The notes: generated from the sequence alone by a model not told the origin. Positions 41,942-51,256 are shown, counted from the stretch's first letter. The stretch is DNA of 64,000 nt from an uncultured Butyricicoccus sp. (GCF_944381005.1 NZ_CALWJM010000010.1:1-64000), one strand, 5' to 3'. A program made the numbers and translations.

Positions 41942-43270
41942 ATGAACAACTCAACACCACATGATTCCTCGGCGGTTTTCCGTTATGAGGGGATTCCCGC
42001 CGCAAATCAGTTGGTGCCGCTCGGATTGCAGCACGTTGTCGCCGCTATCGTCGGCATTGTCACGCCGTCTATTCTGGTCGCCAACACCTGCGGCATTGAA
42101 GGTGCCGACCGCACACTGCTGATTCAGGTTTCTCTGTTGGTTACTGCGCTGGCGACGCTGCTTCAACTATTTCCTATCTTCGGCAGAATCGGTTCGCGAT
42201 TGCCGGTTATCATGGGCATTAGTTTCGCGTATGTCCCCACGCTGCTCGCCATCGGCGGACAGTTCGACCTTCCAACCATTTTGGGCGCTGAAATCATCGG
42301 CGGTATCGTTGCCATTCTGTTCGGCATCTTCGTCAAACAGATTCGTGTGCTGTTCCCGCCACTCGTAACAGGTACTGTTATTTTTACCATCGGCCTGTCG
42401 CTCTATCCCACCGCTATCAAATATATGGCAGGCGGCGCGGGCGCAGAGGGCTTCGGTTCTCCTGAAAACTGGCTGGTCGCTATCATCACGCTGCTGGTTG
42501 TTACCGCGCTCAGCCATTTCTGCAAAGGCGTTTTGAAATTGGGTGCGATTCTGTTCGGCATGATTGTTGGTTATATCGTAGCGTATGCCATGGGCATGGT
42601 TTCGTTTGCCGAAGTTGGCGCAGCTGGCTGGTTCAATCTGCCTACCCCTCTGCACTTTGGTTTAAAGTTTGAAATCAGCGCGTGCATTTCGCTGGCTATC
42701 GTTTACATCGTCAACGCTGTACAAACCATCGGTGACCTGAGCTCCACCACAATGGGCGGTATGGACCGTATGCCCACAGACAAGGAACTGTCTGGCGGTA
42801 TCATCGGACAAGGTGTTATGAGTGTCCTTGGCGCACTGTTCGGCGGTCTGCCCACCGCATCATACAGCCAAAACGTTGGTATTGTCACAATGAATCGTGT
42901 TATCAACCGTGCTGTTTTTACATTCGCTGCTATCATGCTTGCGATTGCAGGCTTTGTTCCCAAGATTTCCTCGGTTCTGACCACCATTCCTCAGTGTGTT
43001 ATCGGCGGCGCAACCATTTCGGTTTTCGCCACCATCACAATGACTGGTGTGCGCATGATTACCTCTGGTGGTTTCTCCATGCGTTCCAGTGCAGTTGTCG
43101 GTCTGGCCGTTGCCATCGGCATCGGTATCACACAGGTTCAAGGTTCTCTCGGCGGCTTCCCGACTTGGGTTACGACGGTATTCGGCAGTTCGCCGGTCGT
43201 ATTGGCAACCATCGTTGCAATTATTTTGAATCTGACACTTCCCAAGGAAGAGAAAAAACAGGACAAGTAA
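41942..43270 (+). CDS. NCS2 family xanthine/uracil permease
   Basis: A 442-residue membrane transporter with about fourteen hydrophobic segments, as in NCS2 nucleobase:cation symporters. The family signature regions are IVNAVQTIGDLSSTTMGGMDR (transport-site helix 8) and GALFGGLPTASYSQNVGIVTMNRV (helix 10, with the conserved SQN). Length matches PbuX/XanP types. It starts at the ATG at 41942 with GAGG upstream. Next to purine-catabolic genes, xanthine or urate uptake is the most likely role. Uracil cannot be excluded by sequence. Confidence 0.92.
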   Translation: MNNSTPHDSSAVFRYEGIPAANQLVPLGLQHVVAAIVGIVTPSILVANTCGIEGADRTLLIQVSLLVTALATLLQLFPIFGRIGSRLPVIMGISFAYVPTLLAIGGQFDLPTILGAEIIGGIVAILFGIFVKQIRVLFPPLVTGTVIFTIGLSLYPTAIKYMAGGAGAEGFGSPENWLVAIITLLVVTALSHFCKGVLKLGAILFGMIVGYIVAYAMGMVSFAEVGAAGWFNLPTPLHFGLKFEISACISLAIVYIVNAVQTIGDLSSTTMGGMDRMPTDKELSGGIIGQGVMSVLGALFGGLPTASYSQNVGIVTMNRVINRAVFTFAAIMLAIAGFVPKISSVLTTIPQCVIGGATISVFATITMTGVRMITSGGFSMRSSAVVGLAVAIGIGITQVQGSLGGFPTWVTTVFGSSPVVLATIVAIILNLTLPKEEKKQDK

Positions 43271-43304
43271 TTGCCCATCGGTTCAAGATTTACACAAAAC
43301 GTCA

Positions 43305-43337
43305 AACGTCCTGCTACTCAGCAGGACGTTTTCTTTT
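43305..43337 (+). terminator. Terminator of the permease gene
   Basis: AACGTCCTGCT pairs with AGCAGGACGTT around ACTC, followed by TTCTTTT. Confidence 0.8.
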
Positions 43338-43365
43338 CCCTCTTTCATTCTTTTCTTATGCAATA

Positions 43366-43403
43366 ACAAAGCCGTTCCGATTGGGAACGGCTTTGTATTT
43401 TTT
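43366..43403. terminator. Second, bidirectional terminator before xdh
   Basis: ACAAAGCCGTTCC pairs with GGAACGGCTTTGT around GATTG, then TATTTTTTC on plus. Confidence 0.8.
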
Positions 43404-43406
43404 CTC

Positions 43407-45968
43407 TTATTTGGGAGTATACGGTGTTTCGGGAAGCGGCAGCGTTGTGCGGAACTTGCCATCCAGCTTATAATACGCACCTTGTACGGCTGGTGCTGTC
43501 GGAATTGAGGTTATTTCACCAATACCGACCGCACCGCAAGCCAAGTCAGGCTTGTTCTTTTCGACCAAAATCGCCTGTACATCGGGTGTCTTATTGGCAC
43601 GGAACAGCCCCAACTGACCCAACTTTAAGGTCGGTCGTCCGTGGTCAATCGGGAAGCGCTCGGTCAGTGCGTAGCCCAAGCTCATCACGACACCGCCTTC
43701 AATCTGTCCTTCACAGGCGTTCGGGTTAATCGCACGCCCGACATCATGTGCGGCAACCACCTTTTCAATCGTTCCATCTTCGTTGAGCAAGACCACCTGT
43801 GTTGCGTATCCATAAGCGACATGGGAAACCGGGTTGGGCTTGTCCGCACCCATCGGGTCGGTCTTTGCCAGATATTCACCCAAGAATTCCTGTCCTTCAA
43901 GGTCGTCCAGCGTACCTGTACCGCGTGCCTCAACCAGCTTGACGCAAGCGCGGCGGCACGCTTCGCCGGTTACCAGCGTCTGACGAGAGCCAGAGGTGTC
44001 GCCCGAATTGGGCGCGGTGATGGTCTGTGCCGCAACGTATACCATACGGTCAGCCGGTTCTCCGGTCACTTCACAGGCAATCTGGGTCAGCACGGTACCC
44101 AATCCCTGACCGATACACGAAGCACCTGCACGAATATGAATCTTGCCCTGTTCTACGGTCAAGCGGCAGCGTCCCCAGTCAGCCAAGCCCACGCCTACAC
44201 CGGCGTTTTTCATCGCACAAGCAATGCCTGCACGAGGATGGTTTTCAAATACATCCTTGACTGCTTCCAGTGTTTCGACCAGCGCCGTGCCCTCAAAGGC
44301 AATCTGTCCATTGGGCAGCACCTGACCGGGACGGATGGCATTGCGGTAACGAATCTCCCACGGCGAAATACCAACCTGTTCGGCCAGCAGATTCAAATTA
44401 CATTCGGTAGCAAAGCAGGTCTGTGTGACACCGAAGCCACGGAATGCACCGGCGGGCGGATTGTTGGTGTAAACTGCCACGCCGTCAATATCAATGTTCT
44501 GATAATTATACGGCCCGGCCGCATGGGTGCAGGCGCGCTGCAATACCGGCCCGCCCAGAGACGCATATGCACCGGTATCGGCTACGACGCGCACGCGCGT
44601 GCCGACCAAAATACCATTCTCATCACATGCCGTGGTGCAGTCAATGGACATTGGATGGCGCTTGGGGTGAATCAGAATGGATTCTGCGCGGGTCAACTTG
44701 ACCTTAACCGGCCGTCCGGTCAGGTAAGCGAGCAGCGCGGCATGATGCTGTACCGACATATCTTCCTTGCCGCCAAAGCCGCCGCCGACCAACGCATTGA
44801 TAACATGCACATGTTCTGCGGGCAGTCCCAACATCATCGCACATTCATGTTGTGTGGTATAAACGCCTTGGTCAGATGACCAGATGGTAACCATGTTTTC
44901 ATCTTTGTTAAAGTCTGCAATCGCACATTCGGGTTCCATAAATGCGTGCTCGGTGAACGGGGTCTCATAGTGACGTGTAACCACATATTTTGCATTTGCA
45001 ATCGCGTTATCCGGGTCGCCGCGTTTGAGCTTTTCATGCGCCAGGATATTGCCGCCGCGATGTACCAGCGGTGCATCTTCCTTCATGCCCTCATGCGGGT
45101 CGAAAACCGCTTCTTTGACATCGTATTCAATTTTAACCAGCTTCTTGGCTTGCTCTACCGCTTCCATCGTTTCACCGCAAACCAATACGATGGCATCACC
45201 GAGATAATGGGTATAGCCCAAAATCGGAATCAGGGTATCCCAGTCGTGTTTGACATGGCCGACCTTATTTTCGCCCGGAATATCAGCAGCCGTTGCAATG
45301 CGCACAATGCCCGGCACCTTTTCGGCTTCGCTGGTGTCGATGGCGCGCACAACAGCACGCGGATACTGTGCGCGTACAGCCGAACCATACAGCATACCCG
45401 GCAGTTCCATATCATCGGCATACACGCCGGTGCCCAGCACCTTTTCGCGCACGTCGATACGGTGTACCACCTGTCCACCGATACCGGTAATGGGCGGAAT
45501 TTCAGGAATCTTGCCGCCCGAACGCTTGATTTCAGCCGCCAATTCGACTGCGTCGATAATCTTCTTGTATCCGGTGCAGCGGCAATAGTTATTGCGCAGT
45601 GCAAACGCAATTTCGTCGCGAGTCGGGTTTAAATTCTGGTCTAACAACGCCTTGGCACAGATGACCATGCCGGGAATACAGAAGCCGCACTGGACTGCGC
45701 CAGCCTGTCCAAACGCATAGACATACAGTTCTTTTTCCTCATCAGTCAAGCCCTCCACCGTCTGAACGGTCTTACCATTCAGGCGCGACAGCTTTTGCAC
45801 ACAGCATTTGGTCGGCTTACCGTCAATCAGCACAGTACAGGTACCGCAGGCACCTTCCGAACAGCCGTCCTTTACCGACTTGCATCCCAATTCATTGCGC
45901 AGTACATCCATCAAGCGCTTGTCCTGCTCCGATGTGTAGGGCGCACCGTTAATCGTCAGTGTATACAT
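43407..45968 (-). CDS. xdhD: Selenium-dependent xanthine dehydrogenase-type molybdenum hydroxylase (2Fe-2S + Mo domains)
   Basis: An 853-residue Mo hydroxylase. Residues 1-80 are a plant-type 2Fe-2S ferredoxin domain (Cys36, 41, 44 and 56 in DGCSEGACGTCTV). Residues 80-150 are the helical second cluster domain (Cys94, 97, 129 and 131 in QCGFCIPG and YCRCTGY). The rest is the Mo-MCD domain, with ALVGGGFGGKED, NPPAGAFRGFGV and catalytic Glu818 in GIGEITSIPTAPAV. There is no FAD domain, unlike classical xanthine dehydrogenase. Length and order fit the selenium-dependent XDH group. It is the last gene of the ssnA-ygfK-hydantoinase-xdh operon, 6 bases after the hydantoinase gene, with GAGGTG upstream. 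The substrate is probably a purine. Confidence 0.9.
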   Translation of the reverse strand: MYTLTINGAPYTSEQDKRLMDVLRNELGCKSVKDGCSEGACGTCTVLIDGKPTKCCVQKLSRLNGKTVQTVEGLTDEEKELYVYAFGQAGAVQCGFCIPGMVICAKALLDQNLNPTRDEIAFALRNNYCRCTGYKKIIDAVELAAEIKRSGGKIPEIPPITGIGGQVVHRIDVREKVLGTGVYADDMELPGMLYGSAVRAQYPRAVVRAIDTSEAEKVPGIVRIATAADIPGENKVGHVKHDWDTLIPILGYTHYLGDAIVLVCGETMEAVEQAKKLVKIEYDVKEAVFDPHEGMKEDAPLVHRGGNILAHEKLKRGDPDNAIANAKYVVTRHYETPFTEHAFMEPECAIADFNKDENMVTIWSSDQGVYTTQHECAMMLGLPAEHVHVINALVGGGFGGKEDMSVQHHAALLAYLTGRPVKVKLTRAESILIHPKRHPMSIDCTTACDENGILVGTRVRVVADTGAYASLGGPVLQRACTHAAGPYNYQNIDIDGVAVYTNNPPAGAFRGFGVTQTCFATECNLNLLAEQVGISPWEIRYRNAIRPGQVLPNGQIAFEGTALVETLEAVKDVFENHPRAGIACAMKNAGVGVGLADWGRCRLTVEQGKIHIRAGASCIGQGLGTVLTQIACEVTGEPADRMVYVAAQTITAPNSGDTSGSRQTLVTGEACRRACVKLVEARGTGTLDDLEGQEFLGEYLAKTDPMGADKPNPVSHVAYGYATQVVLLNEDGTIEKVVAAHDVGRAINPNACEGQIEGGVVMSLGYALTERFPIDHGRPTLKLGQLGLFRANKTPDVQAILVEKNKPDLACGAVGIGEITSIPTAPAVQGAYYKLDGKFRTTLPLPETPYTPK

Positions 45969-45974
45969 CGCTTT

Positions 45975-47339
45975 TCACCTCATTTTGTCACGGACAATAT
46001 ACTGTCCGCATCCGGTTTGTGCCAACTGGCCATTTTTTACCGCATGAATCCCGCGTAAGAATACATCGCGCACCGAACCTGCTGTGCGGAATCCCTCAAA
46101 CGGCGTATAATCGCAGTTTTGGCGCTGATGCTGCGCCGAAATCGTGCTGTCTGCCTTGGGGTCATAGATAACAATATCCGCATCCTTGCCGATGTCCAGG
46201 CTGCCCTTGCGCGCCCAGACGCCGAACATTTTAGCCGGATTTTCGGCCAGCATCCGGCACAAATCGCTTGCCGAAATGCGTCCCGAAGCCACCGCCGCCG
46301 TATACATAACGGTTGGGCGGTGTTCAATGCCCGGCATACCGTTCGGAATTTTGGTAAAATCGTCCCGTCCCATTTCCTTCTGTCCCTTGAAATTAAAAGA
46401 ACAGTGGTCGGTAGACAAGATATCAATTTCCCCGTTTTCCAGCGCCTGCCACAGGGCATCTTGGTCGGCTTGCGGGCGCAGCGGCGGCGAGCACACATAT
46501 TTTGCCGCCTCAAAATCGGGCTTATTGTAAACTTCCTCTGTCAAAGTGAAATACTGCGGACAGCTTTCCACCAGTACGGTCTGCCCCCGCTCGCGGGCGG
46601 TGCGGATTTCACGCAATCCATCTGCCGTGGACAAATGCACAATCCATGCCGGTGCATCTGCCAAAGCCGCAATACGCAGGAAACGGGAAACCGCTTCGCC
46701 CTCAACCAGAGAAGGCCGGGTGCGGGGATGCCATTCGGGGCCGGTGTGTCCCTGTGCAACCGCTTTTTCCCGCAGTCGGTCGAGCACCGGGCCATTCTCA
46801 CAGTGTACGCCCAGAATACCGCCAATCTCGCGCATCTCGCACAAAAGGTCATACATTTCACGGTCATCGACCATGAGCGCATCATACGCATAGTAGGCCT
46901 TGAACGAAGTCACACCTGCTGCCGCCATGTCGTGCAGTTCGCGGCGCGTGGCTTCATTCCAATCGGTGACCGCCATATGAAAGCCATAATCACAGGCGCA
47001 CTTGCCGTCGGCACGCTCATGCCACACGCGCAGCGCATCGGCCAGCGTGCCGCCCTTGTCCTGTGTGGCAAAGTCAATCAACATGGTTGTGCCGCCCAGC
47101 AAGGCCGCCTCGGAACCGGTCTGAAAATCGTCCGCGGTCACCGTTCCCGAAACCGGCATATCTAAATGGGTATGCCCGTCGATAAAGCCCGGAAACACCA
47201 GACAGCCCGCCGCGTCTACGACTTGGTCACCGGTCAGGCCGGTTTCCATCGCGCGAATGACACCATCTTCAATCAACAAATCGGCTTTGCGCGTGCCCGC
47301 ACTTGTAACCAGCGTGCCGTTTTGAATGCAAGTTGTCAT
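45975..47339 (-). CDS. hydA: Dihydropyrimidinase/hydantoinase-type cyclic amidohydrolase
   Basis: A 454-residue amidohydrolase-superfamily enzyme that opens cyclic amides. The metal centre is visible: His56 and His58 in DGHTHLD, carbamylated Lys147 in VTSFKAYYAYD, His in GVHCENG, His in WIVHLSTADG and Asp in ILSTDHCSFN. Between ygfK and a Mo hydroxylase gene, it most likely hydrolyses a purine-derived ring, as the hyuA-type enzyme does in anaerobic gut purine degradation clusters, rather than dihydrouracil. Specificity cannot be read from sequence. Confidence 0.9.
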   Translation of the reverse strand: MTTCIQNGTLVTSAGTRKADLLIEDGVIRAMETGLTGDQVVDAAGCLVFPGFIDGHTHLDMPVSGTVTADDFQTGSEAALLGGTTMLIDFATQDKGGTLADALRVWHERADGKCACDYGFHMAVTDWNEATRRELHDMAAAGVTSFKAYYAYDALMVDDREMYDLLCEMREIGGILGVHCENGPVLDRLREKAVAQGHTGPEWHPRTRPSLVEGEAVSRFLRIAALADAPAWIVHLSTADGLREIRTARERGQTVLVESCPQYFTLTEEVYNKPDFEAAKYVCSPPLRPQADQDALWQALENGEIDILSTDHCSFNFKGQKEMGRDDFTKIPNGMPGIEHRPTVMYTAAVASGRISASDLCRMLAENPAKMFGVWARKGSLDIGKDADIVIYDPKADSTISAQHQRQNCDYTPFEGFRTAGSVRDVFLRGIHAVKNGQLAQTGCGQYIVRDKMR

Positions 47340-47354
47340 CAGAAAAACGCCTCC

Positions 47355-48965
47355 TCAGCCAAGTACTGCGTCGATTGCCTTGCGCAGTTCTTCAGGCAGG
47401 TTCGCAAAATCGGTACCGACTTCGCCATGCCAGCGATATTTTTCACGACCCAAGAAACCGTCGTTGGTCGAGTTTACGAAATCTTCTTCGCAAGAGAACA
47501 GGGTAAACTTGTCGCGGTATGGAATGATGCCGAACGGGCACAGACAAGCACAGTTTCCGCACTCATTGCAGTATGCGTCAATGTGAATGGCCATCTTCAG
47601 CTCAGGAATGGGATAATTTGCACGGTTCGGGCACACATCCACACAGTTTTTGCACTTAAAGCAAGCGGGCGGGAAGTCATCGGGATGTGCCGGACGCGGG
47701 CGGTCAGCCTTTTTGTGGTAATAGTCATCGCCCGGAATGGAGTCACACAGCGCCGCCAAGCGCTTGACATCTACCTTTGTCGGAATGGTTTCCGGCATTG
47801 CCTTGGCGAGCTTGGTCAGGTTCTTATATCCACCTGCCTTGAGCAGCAGGGTCGCAACCGTTACCGGTGCAATGCCACAAGCCAATACTTCGGTTACATT
47901 GTGCAGGTCAATACCACCGGAGAACGAAATGGGCAGTTCCCCATCAAACGCTTCACTCAGAATACGCGCTACGCCAATCGCCAACGGGAACAGCGGCTTG
48001 CCCGACATATACATAGCATCGCCCGCCAGTTCCCCGCGCTTAATCTGTACCGGGAATGTGTTGGTCAGCTTGACACCGAAAATCCGACCGTGTGCGGCGG
48101 CAGTCTCACGCAGGCGGCGCAGCATTGCAAGCGCGTCATCCAGCTTCAAATCGTGGTCAAAGTGTGTGGTATCAAACGCAATATAGCCATATCCCAATTC
48201 ATCCAGCAGCGATTTCACGCCTTCATAGCCGATAAGGGTCGGATTGCACTTGATGTAGGTGTGGAAGCCCTTTTCGGTCAGCAGATAGGTTGCAATGCGC
48301 TCAATTTCATCGGCTGGGCAACCGTGCATGGTCGAAAGGGTAATGACCTTTGCAATGCACGGGTCAATGCTGCGCACGAAGTCAGCATCGACGTGTTCAA
48401 ATAGGTCAAGATGGGCAAGTGTCCAGTCGATTGCTTCTTTCCAAGCCTCGATTTGGGAAGCGTCGTGCATGGCGTTCAGGAAACCGTCCACGGTCGGGCT
48501 TTGGATGCCTTCCAAGTTGTATCCGACACTGGCATGGAACTGAAAATCTGCATCCAAGCCGAACTCTTTGGCGAGCAGGTGCATGACGATATAAGCGCGG
48601 ATGTATTCATCCCGCGCACCCGCGATGGTCAGTTCGGTGCTCCACTCGATGTTATACGCCTCGTCACCCGTCCAGATACAGGGCTTTTGAATCCCAAGCT
48701 GTTCACCGTACAAAATCTGCACGGTTTTCAGTTCAAACACGCGCGCACCCGCGCCGAATCCGGCAATCAGGTTTTGCGCCAGTTGGGTGTGCGGGCCAGC
48801 CGCCGGCCCAATGGGGCAGGACAGCGGACGCTCGGCCACCGTCATCTTGGCATTGACCGGTACATCAGCCACCGGAACCGCATACAGTTCCTTTTTCTCG
48901 CGGTATTCGCGCAGCGAATGGGTCAACAGTTCGGCAAACGGAATCGCTCTCATGATATCGCTCAT
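47355..48965 (-). CDS. ygfK: YgfK-type Fe-S oxidoreductase, short form lacking the pyridine-nucleotide domain
   Basis: A 536-residue relative of E. coli YgfK (about 1030 residues). Residues 1 to about 430 form a dihydroorotate dehydrogenase-like TIM barrel (LSCPIGPAAGPHTQLAQNL, STMHGCPADEIERIATYLLTEKGFHTYIKCNPTL, ISFSGGIDLHNV). A ferredoxin domain with two 4Fe-4S motifs follows (CFKCKNCVDVCPNRANYPI and CNECGNCACLCPFGIIPY). The GltD-like FAD/NAD(P)H domain that E. coli YgfK carries between these is absent, with no sign of a frameshift. The start at 48965 follows AAGGAG. It lies between ssnA and the hydantoinase gene, and probably moves electrons to or from the Mo hydroxylase. Confidence 0.88.
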   Translation of the reverse strand: MSDIMRAIPFAELLTHSLREYREKKELYAVPVADVPVNAKMTVAERPLSCPIGPAAGPHTQLAQNLIAGFGAGARVFELKTVQILYGEQLGIQKPCIWTGDEAYNIEWSTELTIAGARDEYIRAYIVMHLLAKEFGLDADFQFHASVGYNLEGIQSPTVDGFLNAMHDASQIEAWKEAIDWTLAHLDLFEHVDADFVRSIDPCIAKVITLSTMHGCPADEIERIATYLLTEKGFHTYIKCNPTLIGYEGVKSLLDELGYGYIAFDTTHFDHDLKLDDALAMLRRLRETAAAHGRIFGVKLTNTFPVQIKRGELAGDAMYMSGKPLFPLAIGVARILSEAFDGELPISFSGGIDLHNVTEVLACGIAPVTVATLLLKAGGYKNLTKLAKAMPETIPTKVDVKRLAALCDSIPGDDYYHKKADRPRPAHPDDFPPACFKCKNCVDVCPNRANYPIPELKMAIHIDAYCNECGNCACLCPFGIIPYRDKFTLFSCEEDFVNSTNDGFLGREKYRWHGEVGTDFANLPEELRKAIDAVLG

Positions 48966-49010
48966 TGTTGGGTTCTCCTTCCCGCTTCTCAAAATTGCAG
49001 TCTTTTCTCT

Positions 49011-50342
49011 TTACAAAGCACCCAGCGCACGCCACAGGGCATCGGCCTGTTCGCGGCACTCGTGCTGTATTTTCTCCTCGTCAATGCCCACCAGCTCGCG
49101 GTCGTGCATACAAACGCGTCCGCCGCAGATGGTCGTTGTGATGTTTCGGCCATTCATACCGAAAGTGATATGTCCATTGATATTGTCACCGGTCAGTTGA
49201 GTCATGGGGCGGTAATCGGACACAATCAGGTCGGCGCGTGCGCCCGGTCGAATGACGCCGCAAGTATCACCAAAGTGACGGTTAGCAAGCGCAGCATTGT
49301 TTTGGAATGCCATGTCCATGACCTCGCCAAAACCGACGGACGGGTGCTGATTCATGTGCTTAACCAGCACATTGGCGGTCTTGACCGATTCCAAAATATC
49401 CGAAGTAAATCCATCGGTGCCCAGTCCTACGGTCACACCGGCATCTATCAGTTTAAGGATGTCGGTCACGCCGACCGCGTTGCCCATATTGGACTGCGGG
49501 TTATGCACCACAGCCGTTCCGGTCTGCGCCAATGTCTGCCGGTCGGTGTCGGTCAGATAAACACAGTGTCCACAAATGGTCTGTTCTCCCAAAATGCCAT
49601 GTCGGTTCAAACGCTCAACTACGGTTTCATGGTAAGTTGCGCTGCAATGGTCGCGGTCATACGCGCCTTCGCATACATGGATGTGGAAACCGGCATTGGT
49701 ATGTGCGCGTGCAAACTCCATGGTCTGCTCGGAAATGGTAAACGAAGCGTGCATACCACACATAGCGGCCAGCAATCCGCTTTTATCGGTCTTGCAATAG
49801 TTCTCAAACCGCTCGTTCTCCAGCACGCTTTGACGGGCTTTTTCCGCGCCGTCGCGGTCGGAAATCTCATAGCACAGGCAAGCGCGAATGCCCAGCGTTG
49901 TCGCGGCCTCGGCAATCTCGTCCAAGCTGCCATCGATTTCACCGAAGGAAGCATGATGGTCAAATACCGTGGTCACACCCGAACGAATACTTTCGATAAG
50001 CGTCATATAGGCCGACATGCGGGTCATGGGGCGCAGCAAATGGCGGTCAATGTTCCACCAAGTCCCTTCAAGTACACCGGGGAAATCGCTTGGGCAGTTG
50101 CCCGGAATGGACAACCCACGCGCAAACGCCGAATAAATGTGATGATGGGCGTTGATAAATCCGGGCAAGATGATACCGCCTTTGGCGTCAATGCGCTCGG
50201 CATCCGGATGTGCCTCGCACAGTGCCGCCGCCGAGCCAACTTCCAAAATCACACCGTCTTCAAACAGGACTGCCCCCTGCTCTATCATGGGCTGGGCGGC
50301 ATCCCGCGTCAAAACTGTACCGTTTGTCAATAATTTTTTCAT
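49011..50342 (-). CDS. ssnA: SsnA-type aminohydrolase (guanine deaminase-like)
   Basis: A 443-residue amidohydrolase of the SsnA/Atz-Trz group. Metal ligands include His66 and His68 in GFINAHHHIYSAFARG, His in FHIHVCEG, His in ICGHCVYL and Asp in VGLGTDGFTSD. SsnA genes occur with ygfK and xdhD in purine-degrading bacteria. It likely deaminates an aminopurine such as guanine or a breakdown product. First gene of the four-gene operon, 108 bases after the TetR-type gene. The ribosome binding site is weak (AGAGAG), and no separate promoter is obvious. Confidence 0.9.
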   Translation of the reverse strand: MKKLLTNGTVLTRDAAQPMIEQGAVLFEDGVILEVGSAAALCEAHPDAERIDAKGGIILPGFINAHHHIYSAFARGLSIPGNCPSDFPGVLEGTWWNIDRHLLRPMTRMSAYMTLIESIRSGVTTVFDHHASFGEIDGSLDEIAEAATTLGIRACLCYEISDRDGAEKARQSVLENERFENYCKTDKSGLLAAMCGMHASFTISEQTMEFARAHTNAGFHIHVCEGAYDRDHCSATYHETVVERLNRHGILGEQTICGHCVYLTDTDRQTLAQTGTAVVHNPQSNMGNAVGVTDILKLIDAGVTVGLGTDGFTSDILESVKTANVLVKHMNQHPSVGFGEVMDMAFQNNAALANRHFGDTCGVIRPGARADLIVSDYRPMTQLTGDNINGHITFGMNGRNITTTICGGRVCMHDRELVGIDEEKIQHECREQADALWRALGAL

Positions 50343-50407
50343 ACTACTCTCTCACTTTCTCTGTTTCTTACAAATTACCTTCCTTTTTCTTGTCGCTTTC
50401 TACCCAA

Positions 50408-50442
50408 ACAAAAAAGGACGCAAACCCTTCCGGGCTCGCGTC
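50408..50442 (-). terminator. Terminator/attenuator between tetR-type gene and ssnA
   Basis: On the minus strand GGACGC and GCGTCC flank a GCCCGGAAGGGT inner hairpin, followed by TTTTTTG. With no clear ssnA promoter after it, partial read-through may feed the purine operon. Confidence 0.65.
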
Positions 50443-50450
50443 CAGTGTTA

Positions 50451-51044
50451 TCAGCCGTTCCGAATTTCTCGAATGACCATCTGTGTGCAATAATCGAAAT
50501 AGCCGTCAATATCGAACGCGGCCGGGTCAATCAGGTACTGAAACGACGCGCCTTCCATCATAGAAGTCATAACCGCCGCCAACATTGCCGCCCGCTCGTC
50601 TGGGACTCCAAATTCTCTTAGCATATCCGCAATCTTACCGCGCCAGACGCGGAAAGACTCCACAAACGCAGCTTTTATCGCATCATCGACTCTGGCTTGC
50701 ACCCAAAAATCAATTTCTGCAAAATCATATCGCTGTTCGTGGACAATAAATTCTCGTTTTTGTCCCCAAAAAACACCAATTCGCTCGGCCATATCGCTGC
50801 CGCAGTTGCTTAAAAGCGCTTGTTGAAGCTCTGCGCAGCGGTCAAACACCTTTTTTTGTACGGCGAGCATTAACTCGTGTTTGGACTTATAATAATAATG
50901 GATATTTGACTGGAACATGCCGGCGCGTTCGGCAATCAATGCCATTCGCGTGCCGCTGATGGTCTTTTCATACACCACATCAAATGCCGCATCTAAAATT
51001 CGGTCTTCGGTATTCTCCTCTCGTATGTCTTTTTCTTCTGCCAT
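50451..51044 (-). CDS. TetR/AcrR family transcriptional regulator
   Basis: A 197-residue regulator with an N-terminal TetR helix-turn-helix (residues about 13-60: EDRILDAAFDVVYEKT, MALIAERAGMFQSNIHYYYKSKHEL) and a helical ligand domain. Located directly upstream of ssnA-ygfK-hydA-xdh on the same strand, so it is the likely controller of purine catabolism. The ligand is unknown. It has a strong promoter with a possible self-operator. Confidence 0.92.
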   Translation of the reverse strand: MAEEKDIREENTEDRILDAAFDVVYEKTISGTRMALIAERAGMFQSNIHYYYKSKHELMLAVQKKVFDRCAELQQALLSNCGSDMAERIGVFWGQKREFIVHEQRYDFAEIDFWVQARVDDAIKAAFVESFRVWRGKIADMLREFGVPDERAAMLAAVMTSMMEGASFQYLIDPAAFDIDGYFDYCTQMVIREIRNG

Positions 51045-51070
51045 GAATTTTATTCTCTCCCCAAAATACT

Positions 51071-51090
51071 TTTGGTCAATTAGTCAAATT
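51071..51090. promoter_or_regulatory. Candidate TetR-type operator
   Basis: TTGGTCAATTAGTCAA is an imperfect palindrome centred on AATT, and also a TTGAC direct repeat on the minus strand. It lies just downstream of the -10, over the leader of the regulator gene. Confidence 0.4.
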
Positions 51091-51102
51091 TCTGTTTTCT
51101 TC

Positions 51103-51131
51103 AGTATACCTTTTTGTTAGGTTTCTGTCAA
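51103..51131 (-). promoter_or_regulatory. Promoter of the TetR-type regulator (and perhaps ssnA operon)
   Basis: On the minus strand TTGACA (51126-51131), 17-base spacer, TATACT (51103-51108). Confidence 0.75.
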
Positions 51132-51256
51132 GCACAGTACGGTAAATTTTCAAACCGGTTTTACCTGCCATTCTCATGCCTTTGCGCGAACTTTTTAATA
51201 CTTCTTGTAAACAGCATCAAAAATACCCGAAAAAGTCGTTCATAAGATTAGCTTTC

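Noticed and set aside
43641..44879. 412-codon open frame on the plus strand
   Set aside because: Antisense to the Mo domain of the xanthine dehydrogenase gene.
48411..50333. 640-codon open frame on the plus strand
   Set aside because: Antisense to ygfK and ssnA, both unmistakable. An artefact of GC-rich codon use.
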